From: Enoplosus armatus | Lineage: Eukaryota > Chordata > Actinopteri > Centrarchiformes > Enoplosidae | Direction: 5' to 3' | Assembly: GCF_043641665.1 (NCBI RefSeq) | Contig: NC_092184.1 | Location: forward strand, 23,684,608-23,748,607 | DNA: 64,000 bases | Part shown: positions 11,408-32,571 of the stretch, piece by piece | Position numbering within the stretch: the first letter of the stretch is position 1 | How the letters are laid out: each line of letters opens with the position of its first letter | The notes under the pieces: model-generated | What the model saw: only the letters and a program-made list of their open reading frames with translations | Databases searched by the model: none | Told to the model about the DNA's origin: nothing | Translations under genes and position numbers: made by a program

Positions 11408-12429
11408 TTTATTCACAGACAGATTTCATCAGCAGACAAAATATACAGGTCAAAGTTGGTTTTGTTTAACTAACATACCATTAAATATGCTCCATTTCAG
11501 TATTATTGACTTTAGTCCAGTCTCTGACTCTGGGCTAAGGCTTTAAACGTTGTTTTATAAAACATTCTAACAGAGCTGTTTTTCTCTTATAGATAACACA
11601 TGCAAGGGAAAGACATTATTTGAAAATGATTCACAAAAGCATTGATGAAGAGAGCGCAAAAAAAAAAACATGACAATAAAAAGAGAAAAGTTGAAAAATG
11701 AGAGCATAAAAAATAACTGCACATCTTCAGCAGTTTCTATTAAGATGGAATATTATACAAAAAAGTGAATGCAGTCTAATGCCCAGTGCAACCTTCTCTA
11801 ACTTCTACTGTGCGACAATGCATTTGAAGAAGGACATGAAAGAAAGCAGAAAGGAAGCAACAGGCAGGCAAGAGGTTAAAGATGCAACGCAAGCAACTAG
11901 TCATCAGCTGTTACATGTTTACATTACAGGGAACATGAGAACCAAGTAATGACTGAAATCTATGGATAACGTTTGCTCAGGAAAGCAAGGCTTCATGCTT
12001 TGCACAGATGACTGTTAGTAGAACTAAGAGACACAAACCTCCAGGGCAGGAGAAGAAACAAAAGTTCAGTCACCTTGACGACATACAGAGACAGTCATCT
12101 CCCCCAACGACAGTAACCATCATACAGATCCCCAGAGGACGAGGTGAGGTCTTGAAAGTAGAATTCATTATTGGCTAAAGGACTTTGCTACGAGGAAAAA
12201 CCTGTGATAGAACCAACAGCTCAGTATTGCATCACATATCGGAAACAGAACGAAACAGAAAACAGGCGGGTAGTGAAATAAAAAAAATCTTTTACAAAAA
12301 GACATCAAACCAAAATCACAAGTAAAGTGCAGCTCAGACATGATCAGATCCACAGGAGGATGCTACAGTGGCTGGGGCAGGGACTGGAGATGTGCCTCTG
12401 GGTGGGATGACACGGATGACGGGTCGTTT
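11408..12429 (-). other. itm2c: Probable itm2c 3' UTR
   Basis: Minus-strand sequence following the itm2c stop codon at 12432-12430. A minus-strand AATAAA (TTTATT at 11408-11413) could end the transcript, giving a UTR of about 1 kb. The exact cleavage site is not determinable here. Confidence 0.4.
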
Positions 12430-16408
<3,979 letters not shown>

Positions 16409-17880
16409 GTCTCTGTGTCACTGCTGGTCTGTCTGACCGCCGCTGGTGCCTTCGCTCTCCGTCTGTGTGCAACGATAGCTGGCCACCTTTCTGAAACAGG
16501 TCCCCTCACCTTGTCGACGGACCGTCCTCTTCTCACCGCTGGGCTGCTTCTCTGTCTGTTTTTGTCTTTATCTACCGGAAGTGTGGTGTTTTTTGGTTTA
16601 AAGGACCAGTCCGCTGCTTTCTGTTTAATGTACCGCTGCGAAGGGGACGAACTCCATTCAAAAAACACATTATTGTAGCGGCTCTCATTTAATTAGTATG
16701 ACATTCACTGTTGAAATTCCGCATGCACCCAATTTGCCAATTAATAGGTTATCCTAGCCTAAAAGCTTAATCTTCCTCCGCTGATGTAACATTACACAAG
16801 GTATACAAAGCTATTTAAACACAGCTTGTTATTGTGTCGTGGAATTGACGCTCTGTGTTGCTGATAGTGATGGATTGAACCTGCGGCCCCTCTCTACTTT
16901 AAGTTTTATAATGAGTTTCAGCTCATTATTTAAGTGTCTGGCTGCAACTTTACTGTTTTCGTTCACTGTCATTGCTCTCTTAGTCTTTTTCGGCCACAGC
17001 AGGGGGCTATTTTCAGTTCAAAAGCTCTAAAAACCTACTCTACACTAGCAGCTCAGCACCAAACGGCAGGCTAACTTAGCTGCTGCTAGCAACCATAGAC
17101 TACAGTCTATGCTAGCAACTAGCTTGTTAGCATAGTTTAGCATTTAACCACAAAAGAGCCAGATGTTTTCCTCGGGAGTTGGTGGAGATCTAAAACAGAG
17201 CTAAAAATGAGTGAATATTGTACAGAAACATGACTCCAAATGAACACTAATGTTGCTCTTTAATCGTTGGATGCGTTAATAAGAAACCGTTTGCTAACAA
17301 GGCGCCATTTAGCTAACTTAAGGTGCTTTGTCAAGGTGTTCACAACTTGGTTCCTCTGCCCCCAAGTGGCCAAAAAATCAGTTAGTGAAAGAAGTGGAAG
17401 GGTCTTTAAAAGCGTTGATAATCAAACCATCTTTGTCCATTAATGGATGAAATAGTTGATTGCATTGTTGCTGTCAATGGCTGAATGTCTTTATGTTTTT
17501 ATTTGGTGCAATTAATGTCACATCCCAAATATGATAACTATGTAATTATGAGGAACACAGGTAAGGAGCTTCTATAATGCAATGCACGGTTATGGAATTA
17601 ACTTCCCAACAGCATTTAAGAAGTGGTTCTTACCTCCAACTCTACGCACACTTTGTTATCATGAGGGGTTTTATAAATATTAAATAATTTCATAAGACTT
17701 TATAGATATATCTTTCAACAGGACAACTTCTCGGTGGCAAAGTTGCAAAAAAGATCCATTTGGCTGTTATATTCTCCCTTGTAAGGCGTCAATCTGTATG
17801 AGAGCTTTGCGATAAAGTTGAGTGTGCTTATAAAAAGCATGCATTTGTTTTTTTAAATCCAAGCCTTTTATGAATCATTT
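16409..17880. other. itm2c 5' flank and intergenic
   Basis: The first 250 bp upstream of the itm2c start (16409-16650) is relatively CpG- and GC-rich and probably holds the 5' UTR and promoter. The rest is unique or TAGC-rich sequence (for example an imperfect TAGACTACAGTCTA palindrome near 17094-17110) with no exon. Confidence 0.45.
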
Positions 17881-17899
17881 TGTATTTTTATGTGAGCAA

Positions 17900-17936
17900 A
17901 ATAAATCTGAATACTTCTTCCACCACTGGGGAAAAG
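17900..17936 (+). repeat. Fragment of interspersed repeat family E
   Basis: Contains TCTGAATACTTCTTCCACCA CTG, the end sequence of a dispersed teleost repeat whose main part is seen at 30228-30500, where ACTTAGAGGATCTGAATAC occurs. Confidence 0.45.
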
Positions 17937-18010
17937 GTCCCACTTCAACATACCAGGCCCCTGATGTTGACACACTTCACAGAGGAGTTGTTAAAAAAAA
18001 TGACCACAGG

Positions 18011-20019
18011 TTTATTTTATTCCAAATGTTTTTTTTTTTTCTTTATTTAGATTGTAGGGCCCAGGCCTTTGACACTTCTGAAAGCACCCACGCTCTATGC
18101 TGAAACTGGAGTCAAAGTCAGCATACAGCCATACAGCCAAGAGTTCAATTTGACATTTCAGTGTTGTTAAATACTTGGAAAAAAGAAACAATTCCAGTAC
18201 AACATCTTTAGTACAGCATCATGCACAGCCAGTGGAGGAACATGCATGTTCAATGCGTATGGAGGAACGGTGGGCTATTTGAGTGGTGCTGTTGCCTGCA
18301 CGGAGATGTTTTCTTGTTTGTCATTCACTGTAAATTAACAAATCTGTTGTTTCATCAGTTTTGCTCAGCACCATGAGGACAATCCAACGAGCCCATACTC
18401 TGCTACCCACAATGCTTTACACTCACAATTGTACTGGAATTATAAACCCTCTGAAGAGAAAGGCTCAAACATGAGGAGAAGGGAGTGGGTGGGGGATAAG
18501 AATGATGTGCCGAGTTGCCAATGTCCTGATGAGCTCACCCCTGAAGCACACTCACTGTGAGGCCACACAGCACTCCCTTGCCACTAGCAGAGTGGTGAGA
18601 ATGGGGGGGGGGGGGGTTAATGAAATTGAGTAGGGGGGAAATCCCTGCTATCCTCGACTCCAGTTAGGTGATGTTGATCACTCAGCACCTCACAAAGTGC
18701 ACAAACACACAGGCTTTTATGTATCAGTTAATGCGCTCCGAACCCCCCCCACCCTACCCACCCCCTGCACTGCTCACACCCCTGCATGTTTTCAGTTGAG
18801 ACTGTGAGATACTCAAAATGAAGATGGAGAATAAAAAGAGGATTAACAGATCCAGAGCTAATACCATGACATTCCTCTGCTGTACAAATTGTTAATATCC
18901 TATAGGTTAGCTAAACGGGAGCTGGCCCTTTAAGTTATGTACAAAGAAACCCACCAGCAACCATTTCAGCAGTAAAATGAAATGCAAAAAACAATGTCAC
19001 TTAATTTGTTTGTCGTTTCTTTTATGGTTTAGAAAGTAATTTGATTACAATTAACCAAAAACCTGATGTTTAAGGTAATATATATATAATATATATTCAT
19101 ATGTCAAGGTTAAACAAAAATCTACAAAGCAAAAAAAAAAAAAAAAAAGGCATATGTACATGTTCACCCTGTCCCAGAAAACAAAAAAAGAGACCCAACT
19201 CTTGGGCTTTACCAAATTCATACCTTTACATCCCTTCCTCATGTGCTTCAAGTGCTGCGTCGTAACAAAGCACACAGGAGGTAAATGGTTCTGTGTGATG
19301 GCATCTGAGAGCTTGTCCCCATGAATCGCTAAAATGAACCACTGTTGCTTTACTGGATGAATGCATAGATACGAAACTGTAGCGGTTGCTGTGATGCGCG
19401 TGCATTTCCGAGTCTGTGGCGCTGAACACGGGGGCCAGACTGGGCAGGCCATCACAGAGCCGACGCTGGGTACAGCCATGGATCTGTCACATTTCAAGGC
19501 ATGCAACAAACACACCAACGTTCAGCTTGTTCGTACCATTTCCATCACAAGGTTTCAGCTGATATTCTTGCAGTGTGTGTGTATGCATGTTTTTTTAATG
19601 TAATACATATATGTGTGTAAACATGTGTCTACTTTTGTTCCTTGGTGTGCGTGTGTGTCTATCAGGAAGTCTGCCTTACTTTGAATGCACGGACATTTTC
19701 TGTCACTATGTTTGATGGACTGTTGTGTCATTATAATATACCTTACATGTCTCAATGTGCAAGAAAGCAGCAGCATCTATTATTTTCTCTTATTTCTTTT
19801 GAAGGAGAAAGACTGAAAGAAAAAAAAAATGATCAAGGAGCAGAGGAGCTTGCGACTTCCTGATGAGTTGATATGGGTACGTTGGTTTTTCATTTGTTTC
19901 CGCAATTTTGTTCAGAAACCAGAACAGCAGCTGCTGATGGGTCCGTTAAGCAGACGTTGTCTGGATGTTGTCCAGACATGGTCCTGGTGGCTCCCCCCCC
20001 CCCACCTCTGCACCCTTCC
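18011..20019 (-). other. cab39: Probable cab39 3' UTR
   Basis: Minus-strand sequence after the cab39 stop. Candidate minus-strand AATAAA signals (TTTATT) include 18011-18016. No exon is visible; the 155-codon minus-strand frame at 19051-19518 has no family features and is read as UTR. Poly-A (19131-19148 on plus), poly-G (18605-18616) and short TG tracts occur. Confidence 0.4.
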
Positions 20020-25281
<5,262 letters not shown>

Positions 25282-25427
25282 GGCGGAGAGTTACCACGAG
25301 CAACCAGGGAGCGGACTGTCCACCTGAGGGATGAAATGTAAAACTGGATCAGAGCCTGTAAAGATGGAGGGACTGCTGAGAAGAGAACTATCCGAGTTGA
25401 GATACTAGAATCGCATATAAAAATGAC

Positions 25428-25515
25428 ATAGGCCTACTTACACCATGACACAGCCTCAGACCTTTGTATGACCCACTCCCTGAACAGTGACTAACAAATC
25501 CAAGTAAACACGTTG
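25428..25515 (+). repeat. 88-bp direct duplication, copy 1
   Basis: Starts ATAGGCCTACTTACACCATG and ends AAATCCAAGTAAACACGTTG. Copy 2 is at 27628-27715, same length, with about five mismatches and no gap. Outside these limits the two sites are unrelated. Confidence 0.9.
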
Positions 25516-26004
25516 TCGCGTGACTAAACATACTGTACTTTCACAGGTAATTAATTTAGATCAATAAATACACCCCCTCTAGTTGTGATCCTAGAATCAC
25601 ATATAAAAACCACCAACGGGTCAGAGACAGACCTAAATTAAAGTTGCACTGTATAACACTAGTATTACTGCCTTTGCCAACCACTCAAGTTACAGTTTAC
25701 ATCCATGTCTGTCCAGACTCATGTAATATATGTAGTGAACACTTGGAAGAAACTGAATATAAGGTATAACTTGTTGGCTAAATGGAGGTTATCACCATAT
25801 TGATGATACATATGTATGATTCCAGTGAATATACATTGTTGAACCGATTAATGAAGGATTATCATAGAGTATAGCTACACAAAATGTAGTACTTTTGTTT
25901 CCTCCTGGCATGTTTGGATGTGAAGCCTCTCTATGAGCTGTAGGTGAAACTCACTCACTCACAGGATAACGATTAGGCTAGCTAGGCGCACTCCAATATG
26001 TTGT

Positions 26005-26290
26005 TTGCAGTCACAGTGACCATGTCTTTTAAGTCAAAAGTGTCACCAATTCATTGTCCGACCAACTGTGGCCACATCAAATATGGGTTTTGGCCAAAAA
26101 CTACTTTTGAGAGGCCCCAGTGACCTTGACCTTTAACCATCAAATTCTAATCAGGCCATCCTTGAGTCCAGGTGGACATGAAGAAATTCCCTCAAGGCAT
26201 TCTTGAGATATCACGTTCACGAGAATAGGACAGACAGCACGAAAACATAACACCCTCGGCCACGGCTATCGCCGCCGTGGAGGCTTAATA
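26005..26290 (+). mobile_element. Dispersed teleost repeat (family C)
   Basis: Contains AGTCACAGTGACC, GTGACCTTGACCTTTAACCA, AATCTAATCAGGCCATCC, TTGAGTCCAGGTGGACATGA, AGAAATTCCCTCAAGGCATT, GAGATATCACGTTCACGAGA and ends CTATCGCCGCCGTGGAGGC. I recognise this as a very common percomorph interspersed repeat. Class not assigned. Lies in the cab39 first intron. Confidence 0.65.
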
Positions 26291-27627
26291 AAATGTTAGT
26301 TCACAGGTGAGCTACAAACAATCAGGTCCCAGTCGTTCCAAACAATATCTATGCAACACTCACTTAGTCATAGAAAAGTACAAAAGTAAGCGGTGTAGCA
26401 GGTAAAGAAGGTGATTACAAATATATAGCCAGTGACTAGCAAATGATTCAGAAGTCATACTCATGAAAACATAACAATCCGAAGACTGACAACAGTAGAT
26501 ACAGGACAACACATATACCACTACAGTTTCATCAGCTTCATCAAAGAACCTCTACAAAACTCTTTTATGATATATTATACTTGTATACTTTTATACCATA
26601 TATGTTTTATATCTATCAAACAATGTAAATTAACCAAAATTATCTATTAAAATGGCACCCTCTATGCCCACTGAACTCTCTTACTGTCACTTACCGCTCA
26701 TGGAGTGAGACAAGTAATTGATATTGTAATAAATTATCATAAGATATCTTATATGTCACTTATACTTTGGCAGCAGTGTTGTGATACTTTCTGAGGCAGA
26801 GGTATTTCCTATATTTTCAACAGATGTGTAAACTCTAGCAGTTCAAACTTTTTCCAGTTTATGGCAGTTTGATGTTTAAAATAATGGAAAAGTACTCTGG
26901 CTGCTGTGTCTGTATGTTAAAATCATCCCATCTGTCTATAAATCTGTCTGAACTGAACATCGATCATTTATCCAGTGAATTCAATACAGGTTTGATCCCT
27001 TACACTGTGTCTTTTTAGGGATGTATTTTCCTATAATATAGTATATAATAGTTGCACAAATATTGCATTGTACTGTAGATGTGTTTCGTCCTAGATAGCA
27101 TTTGTCAAAAAAAATCATCCGAGTTGTGATACTACTACCGTTACTGTAACCAAATTATCTTGACAGTATTTTGAGCTACCCAATGATTTCCAGGCCTTGT
27201 GTAGAGAATTAAAAACAACAGCTGACTGAGAGATAGAAGCAGGTAGTGCTGTTGGAGCTTATCCCCAAAAAAGGACCTGTTGGTGGGCCATGTCAAGTTT
27301 CCACAACTTAAGTCCATCTTTCATAACTTGTGCAATTGTTGCTCTGGTGTAGTAATCTGGAGCAAAGCTGGTTTCCACTCCAAGTATCCCAATTAAATTG
27401 ATTATTAGCCCCTGCTGTAGCACAAACTACTGTGAATTAGGTCCTAATGAAAAACCAATTGCTGGTACCTAATACTACTAAAATATCATACCAGGCAAAT
27501 GTTGAATATACAAACGCAACTGAGGAAAGACTTATGAACATCATATCTAGATTTGACCTTTAATGTGTCATTATATTTTTGTGAATCTTCTTCAGTAAAT
27601 GATTAACAATGTAATGTTTACTATGAG

Positions 27628-27715
27628 ATAGGCCTGCTTACACCATGACAAAGTCTCAGACCTTTGTATAACCTACTCCCTGAACAGTGACTAACAAATC
27701 CAAGTAAACACGTTG
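27628..27715 (+). repeat. 88-bp direct duplication, copy 2
   Basis: Partner of 25428-25515. Ungapped alignment, differences at about five positions (for example GGCCTGCTTA versus GGCCTACTTA). Confidence 0.9.
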
Positions 27716-29829
27716 GACCATGCTACAAAGACCATAGCAGAGGCATGGGCGATGCAACTGACAGATGTGACAACCATATCTCACCGGGTTACTCAACAAG
27801 AACCCTTATCTACACAAATTCTCTGACCAACCCCAGCCACCTTATGTACTCTATGGGGCAAAAGCCAAAGATTTCTGAACTGACAAGACGTGTACAAGGG
27901 TATAATTAGCAACGCAGCAACCTAAATGTGCTTCTTTACTCCAGTGGCTAGATGACAACACTACCTATTGCAAGAGCCCAAGACAGAAATACATATCAAT
28001 AAAACTTAACCCCAGTCTGATGATCATTTCATCTAATTAAAAAAAGTGTTTTCATTAAGCATGCTGCACTTTGAGAAATCTGTTAACGGTATGATACAAA
28101 GGTCACACAAAAACATCTAACACCAGTCATTTAGTCTCTTAGAGGTGCACATCAAACACTAACACGCACTGGTCTAACTGTCTGACACCAACCTGTTGTC
28201 CTGTCAGGTTCCTCTAAACTCCCAACACAAACCCTCGAGCTGTCACACTCTTCCTCTTATGTCTTGGCAGGGAGTCCACATTTAGAAAGCAACGCTGAGG
28301 CCAGGAATATAAACCAAGCAGCACCTAAGTGGGAGGTGCTGCCCACCATTCATATATGATGTGTCATATGTGACTGAGCTGAAATATAAAACCTGTCCCC
28401 GGGTTCACTTGTGACACAAGCACCTAAATTGTGCTTGCTTCTTTATTAATCTAGACACACTTCAACTTCGCCAGGTGGCCAAATCCGTCTTTCGCACAGG
28501 CTAATGCTCGTTAATGTAGCCAGCAGGCAGCAGGACCGCTTCAGTATCAGTGACGCAAATAGGAAGGAAACACATATGGCAGGTTCAAAATCAGCTGGTC
28601 ACCGCTAACCCACAATGACTCCGTTACTAATCAGGCATCGTGTGCTGGAGTATTGTTAGGCCAACAAACGTCAGAGGTGCTGTGGGCCTGCCTTTCCCAC
28701 AAACTGACCTAACATGGCCTAAAAGACGGAGGGAAAAAGTCCAACGTCCTACCGACTCTCTCAAAAGAAATCACCGTTATGTCAGCCAGAGGAGACTTTA
28801 CATATCCACGATTACAATAGTCAGTGGAGCACGAAATACAATTACCCTCCAGAAAACAAACAAAACAGTGCCAGGAGACAGCTCAAACGTAAACGTCACC
28901 CCCACCCCTCAGTCCTGACAGCAGAAGATGCTCCGCTATCATCTGACAGTAAGCTAGCGACCACCGCGAGCAGCTAGCTAACGCCAGTCTGGCTAGCTTA
29001 TTCATACGAGTCACAAACTATTCCAAAGCCCTTTCTGTTAAACGTATTATCTAACTTAACTTACAAAACTCAAACAAGTTGCAAACCCGCGGCCCAGTAA
29101 GCTGGCCAACATGAAGCTGACAGTGAGCACCGCCCCTCTCTGTTATCCATGCCTGGTTTGTGATGGTGTGAAGCCTGCCAACTTTGCGCAATAGTAACAA
29201 AATGGATACTTGCTCACTGAGTAATACTGTGTCTTGCAAACGCAAGACAACTGTAACGCAGAACCACAGTAAGATATGTGATTCAGCTACCTTTACCGTT
29301 TACTTCACAGCAAACTTTTTATCTGTTTGTAAGCTAACGTGGCCTATCATATTTCAATCACTGTCCCCCAAACAACAGTGCTACCGCTGGCTTGCTGGTG
29401 AAAGTGTGTGTGTGTGTGTGTGTGTGTGTTGTCGACGACACACAGAAGGCCTCGGAAGGCCGGATGCTTACAAACAGTTCCTTGCTGCTTTTGCTTAATT
29501 TAAAATAGCTACGAGAGAATTAAGTAACTACATTTATAATAGCCAGTTTCGTCACGTAATATTGGTAACGTCAGCTAGCTAGCTGGCTAACTTAGCATAA
29601 CGTTAGCCAGGCCTGGCAGTGGCTCCTCGCGTTAGTACCATCAAGCGCATGCCTTACTTTAGCAGATCATCAACAGCAGGCTAGGTTCAGCTAAGACGTT
29701 TCCAGCAAGCTAACGTTAGCAAATGTAGTAAACTAGCTAACTTTAAGGCGACCGTTGTTAGCTACAGTAGCCTTATACCACAATGCTTGCAAATATTAAT
29801 TCATAACAAGATAACGTTATATACAACAG

Positions 29830-30130
29830 AGTACCTTGTAAACGGCGTTTTTACTAGTTTCCCACGATTTGTCAAGACAGGAAAAGGCAACTCAGGTGCT
29901 CCTCGGAACAGAAACTGCTTTGTTTTCCTTGTTCGTCGCCTCCCCTTGATTGCAACTTAGTATAGGTAATTGTGCGGCCCGTTTCCTAGTTCTTTCTCTG
30001 ACCCGACTGGTAACGCTAGCAGCGGAGCGGTTGTCACTGCAGCAGCGTCTAGCGCCACCTCTGGCCGTCTCATGTCGCGGCAGCAGCGAGGACGGCAGGT
30101 GACCGGAGGAGGGCGCGCTCACCCCGTGGA
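29830..30130 (-). promoter_or_regulatory. cab39: Probable cab39 promoter and noncoding first exon
   Basis: GC- and CpG-rich sequence (29880-30130) with no TATA box, ending on the minus strand in an AAG|GTACTC donor at 29835. This is the expected layout for the noncoding first exon of a housekeeping gene whose coding exon 1 starts behind a 3' splice site. The transcription start is not determined. Confidence 0.45.
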
Positions 30131-30227
30131 CAGATCACGCACAGGTCGCGGCTGCTCGAGTCCTCCTCTGATAAGGAGGCACAGTGCCTCGGCAATAAAA
30201 GGCGTTGCAAGTAAGCAAGGACATTTA

Positions 30228-30500
30228 CCTAAATTGAAATTTGAGGTACTTGTACTTGACTTGAGTATTTCAATTTTATGCTACTTTATATTTCCACTCC
30301 ACTACAATTCCGAGGGAAATATGGTGTTTTTTACTGCGCTACAATTATTTGACAGCCTTGTTACTGCAGATTAAAACTTGAATACCAAACATATAATTAT
30401 TTTACAAAATATGATACATTTTGACAGATTAAACTACTATTTTATAGTATTTTATAGTGTGGCAGTGTTACTTTTACTTAGAGGATCTGAATACTACCAA
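30228..30500 (+). mobile_element. Dispersed teleost repeat (family E)
   Basis: Contains GAGGTACTTGTACTTGACTT, TTTATATTTCCACTCCACTA, CAATTCCGAGGGAAATATGG, TTTTTACTGCGCTACA, TTATTTGACAGCC and ends ACTTTTACTTAGAGGATCTG. This wording is familiar from percomorph genomes. Class not assigned. Confidence 0.6.
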
Positions 30501-31820
30501 CATCAACATTATAACAACGAAAGCTCTCCTTACAACCTCTCAGAGGAAAAAAAAATCTATAGAACTAAAAATATATGGGATTATTTTTTTTTATCCACGT
30601 GTACCTGCTCCACAGAAATATAGAGCTGTGAGCTTTCTTTGTGAGGTCGGTGGCTGCAGCTGTGACTGTGGAAGTGAAGTGAAGTGTGTCTGTGCTTCTC
30701 AAAGGTGGCTGGCTATCAGAAGCTGCAGGTGGCTGCAGGTGGCTCCAGTTGACTGGCGATAGCAGCTGAGGTACTAAGAAAAGCAAGGTTGTACACAGCA
30801 AACATCTCCACATAAGTAAAACAAGTAAAATCACACATTCAAGGTATCCATGTCTTTCATTTTAACTGTTTATTGCAGATAGACTTGTCATTGAATGTCA
30901 CCTGACAGTAGCTGCAGGTCACAAATATGAGGCTGCAGGCGTTGGCTGGCTGACAAAGGCTAGAACTGGATGCTGGTACTGCGGTGCTGAGAAAAGCAAG
31001 GTTGGTTCAAATTAAATAGCATATACAAGCTATCATCTTTAAATGTGTTTTAATTTCTATTCAGTGAGATCCTCCTTAATTCAATGTGTCCAAGACTGTT
31101 AAAGCAAGCGTTTACCTGGTTCCAGCAGCCTGCAGGTTTTTACTGAAGCAGGGTTATCCTCCTCCTCCACCTGCAGGAGGTTTCGTCCTCCAAGTGAACG
31201 TGCACACAACACAGCAATACAATACCTGAATAAGACTAGAATAAGTCTCCACTAAGGTAAAAGCAACACGTAGTATATTAACTGCCTGCAAAAAGTTACA
31301 GTTACATTTCTAAATCATTGTTGACAGGCAGCTGTTTTGTTTGTTATTTTTCTTTTGGGTTTTTTTGGTATATTGTGTGTTGTATAGTAATTATTTCTCA
31401 CCAAAACTGTCTTTTTTTATTGAAATTAAGCAGTTGGCACAATGTAAGGATTCATATATTCGTTCATCCAATAGGGCCCCACACTTATTTTTCCCCCTGG
31501 CGCCCTCTGGTGGGTTAATCTGGCTCTGCCTGCACCACTATAAAGTGTCTAATCTTACAAAGCGGGACACACATTTTTTGGGAGATCTTCAGCTCAAAAC
31601 ACAGGGGAAATGACTTGAAGACAATACTTCTATTTCTATTTTCTGTTTGTTTATGAGTTAGGTAAAAACTTCACAAAAAGGGAACTGGATATTGTTCCTA
31701 TAGATGCTGCAGGTCATGTTTTCAATCTGGTTACGACCAACAAGACACAAGTGAATAAAATGTAGAGATGTTTTCCAACTTGATACCATGCTTATTAAAA
31801 AACACAAAGATATTTGAACT
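30501..31820. other. Intergenic with local duplication
   Basis: No gene. CTGCAGGTGG is tandemly repeated at about 30721-30745. The phrase AGAAAAGCAAGGTTG occurs twice (near 30776 and 30991) with diverged flanks, suggesting an old tandem duplication of about 210 bp. Confidence 0.45.
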
Positions 31821-31925
31821 CCCCCTATTGCTCATTTAATCAACTCGTCACTTAAACACAGAACTTTCCCTAATGACTGGTGACAAGTCATTATCACTCC
31901 TATTTTTTCATTGTCAAGTTGAAAC
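31820..31925 (+). mobile_element. Degraded LINE reverse-transcriptase fragment
   Basis: With one stop, a plus-strand frame reads IAHLINSSLKHRTFPNDW then QVIITPIF. This resembles the reverse-transcriptase palm entry of vertebrate L2/Rex/CR1-like LINEs (IxxLINxSLxxGxFPxxWK then VxPIxK). The match is about 25 residues and the element is otherwise gone. Confidence 0.45.
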
Positions 31926-32571
31926 TCACTTTGTCTTAAAAATATGTGGTTCCTCAAGATCTTCCAGATGACTTTTGTAAATTCAGATCAGGATGAACTA
32001 ATATATGAGTCCTTACTTTGTGCCAATCCGCTTAATTTCAATGAAAAGTGCGTGCAACAAACATCATACAAACAAAAACAGTTTTCTGTCGACAGTGGTT
32101 CAGTAACTCTTCAACATAGTAACACTGTCGCAACAGATTTACATAAATATCTCCCCCTCGCTATTTCTGTTGTGCATATCATTTAAATAACCTGCCCTCT
32201 TCTGTTCCACATCACATGGTACACCTTTCTCCAGAACTTGTACATTTGATTATATTTGTATAACAGCTAAGAGAGCAGCATTGTTTCAGCACTGGAAGTT
32301 TACCAGTGTTTAACCTCTCCATTGGCTTTTAAAAAAATTAATTCTACTTTTTACACAACCAGGGTAAGTCATCAGTTCATTAGTCATCTGTTGCAGTTCA
32401 CTGTACATTTATTATGTGAGAATTTTTTTTCATGTTGTTTGTAACACAAAACAAGAGTTAATCACTTCACTTATTTTGTTCCAAAGACATTTTTGAAACC
32501 AAAGTCTTATGGCTGCCTAAGTCTCATCTGTTATTGTCTGATTTTGCAGACAAGCTGTAACATTATACACC

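Larger units (their letters stand above)
25324..29834 (-). other. cab39: cab39 first intron (5' UTR intron), gene-free
   Basis: About 4.5 kb between the acceptor at 25324-25326 and a candidate donor AAG|GTACTC at 29835-29834 (minus). No exon with family similarity is visible; the 92-codon plus-strand frame at 28640-28918 is not convincing. It holds an 88-bp duplication (25428-25515 and 27628-27715) and a dispersed repeat at 26005-26290. Confidence 0.5.

Noticed and set aside
19051..19518. 155-codon minus-strand open frame after cab39
   Set aside because: Ends in poly-A-derived Phe run, no family features, lies in the cab39 3' UTR region.
28640..28918. 92-codon plus-strand frame in cab39 first intron
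   Set aside because: No splice partners, domain or signal; length is within chance for 64 kb.
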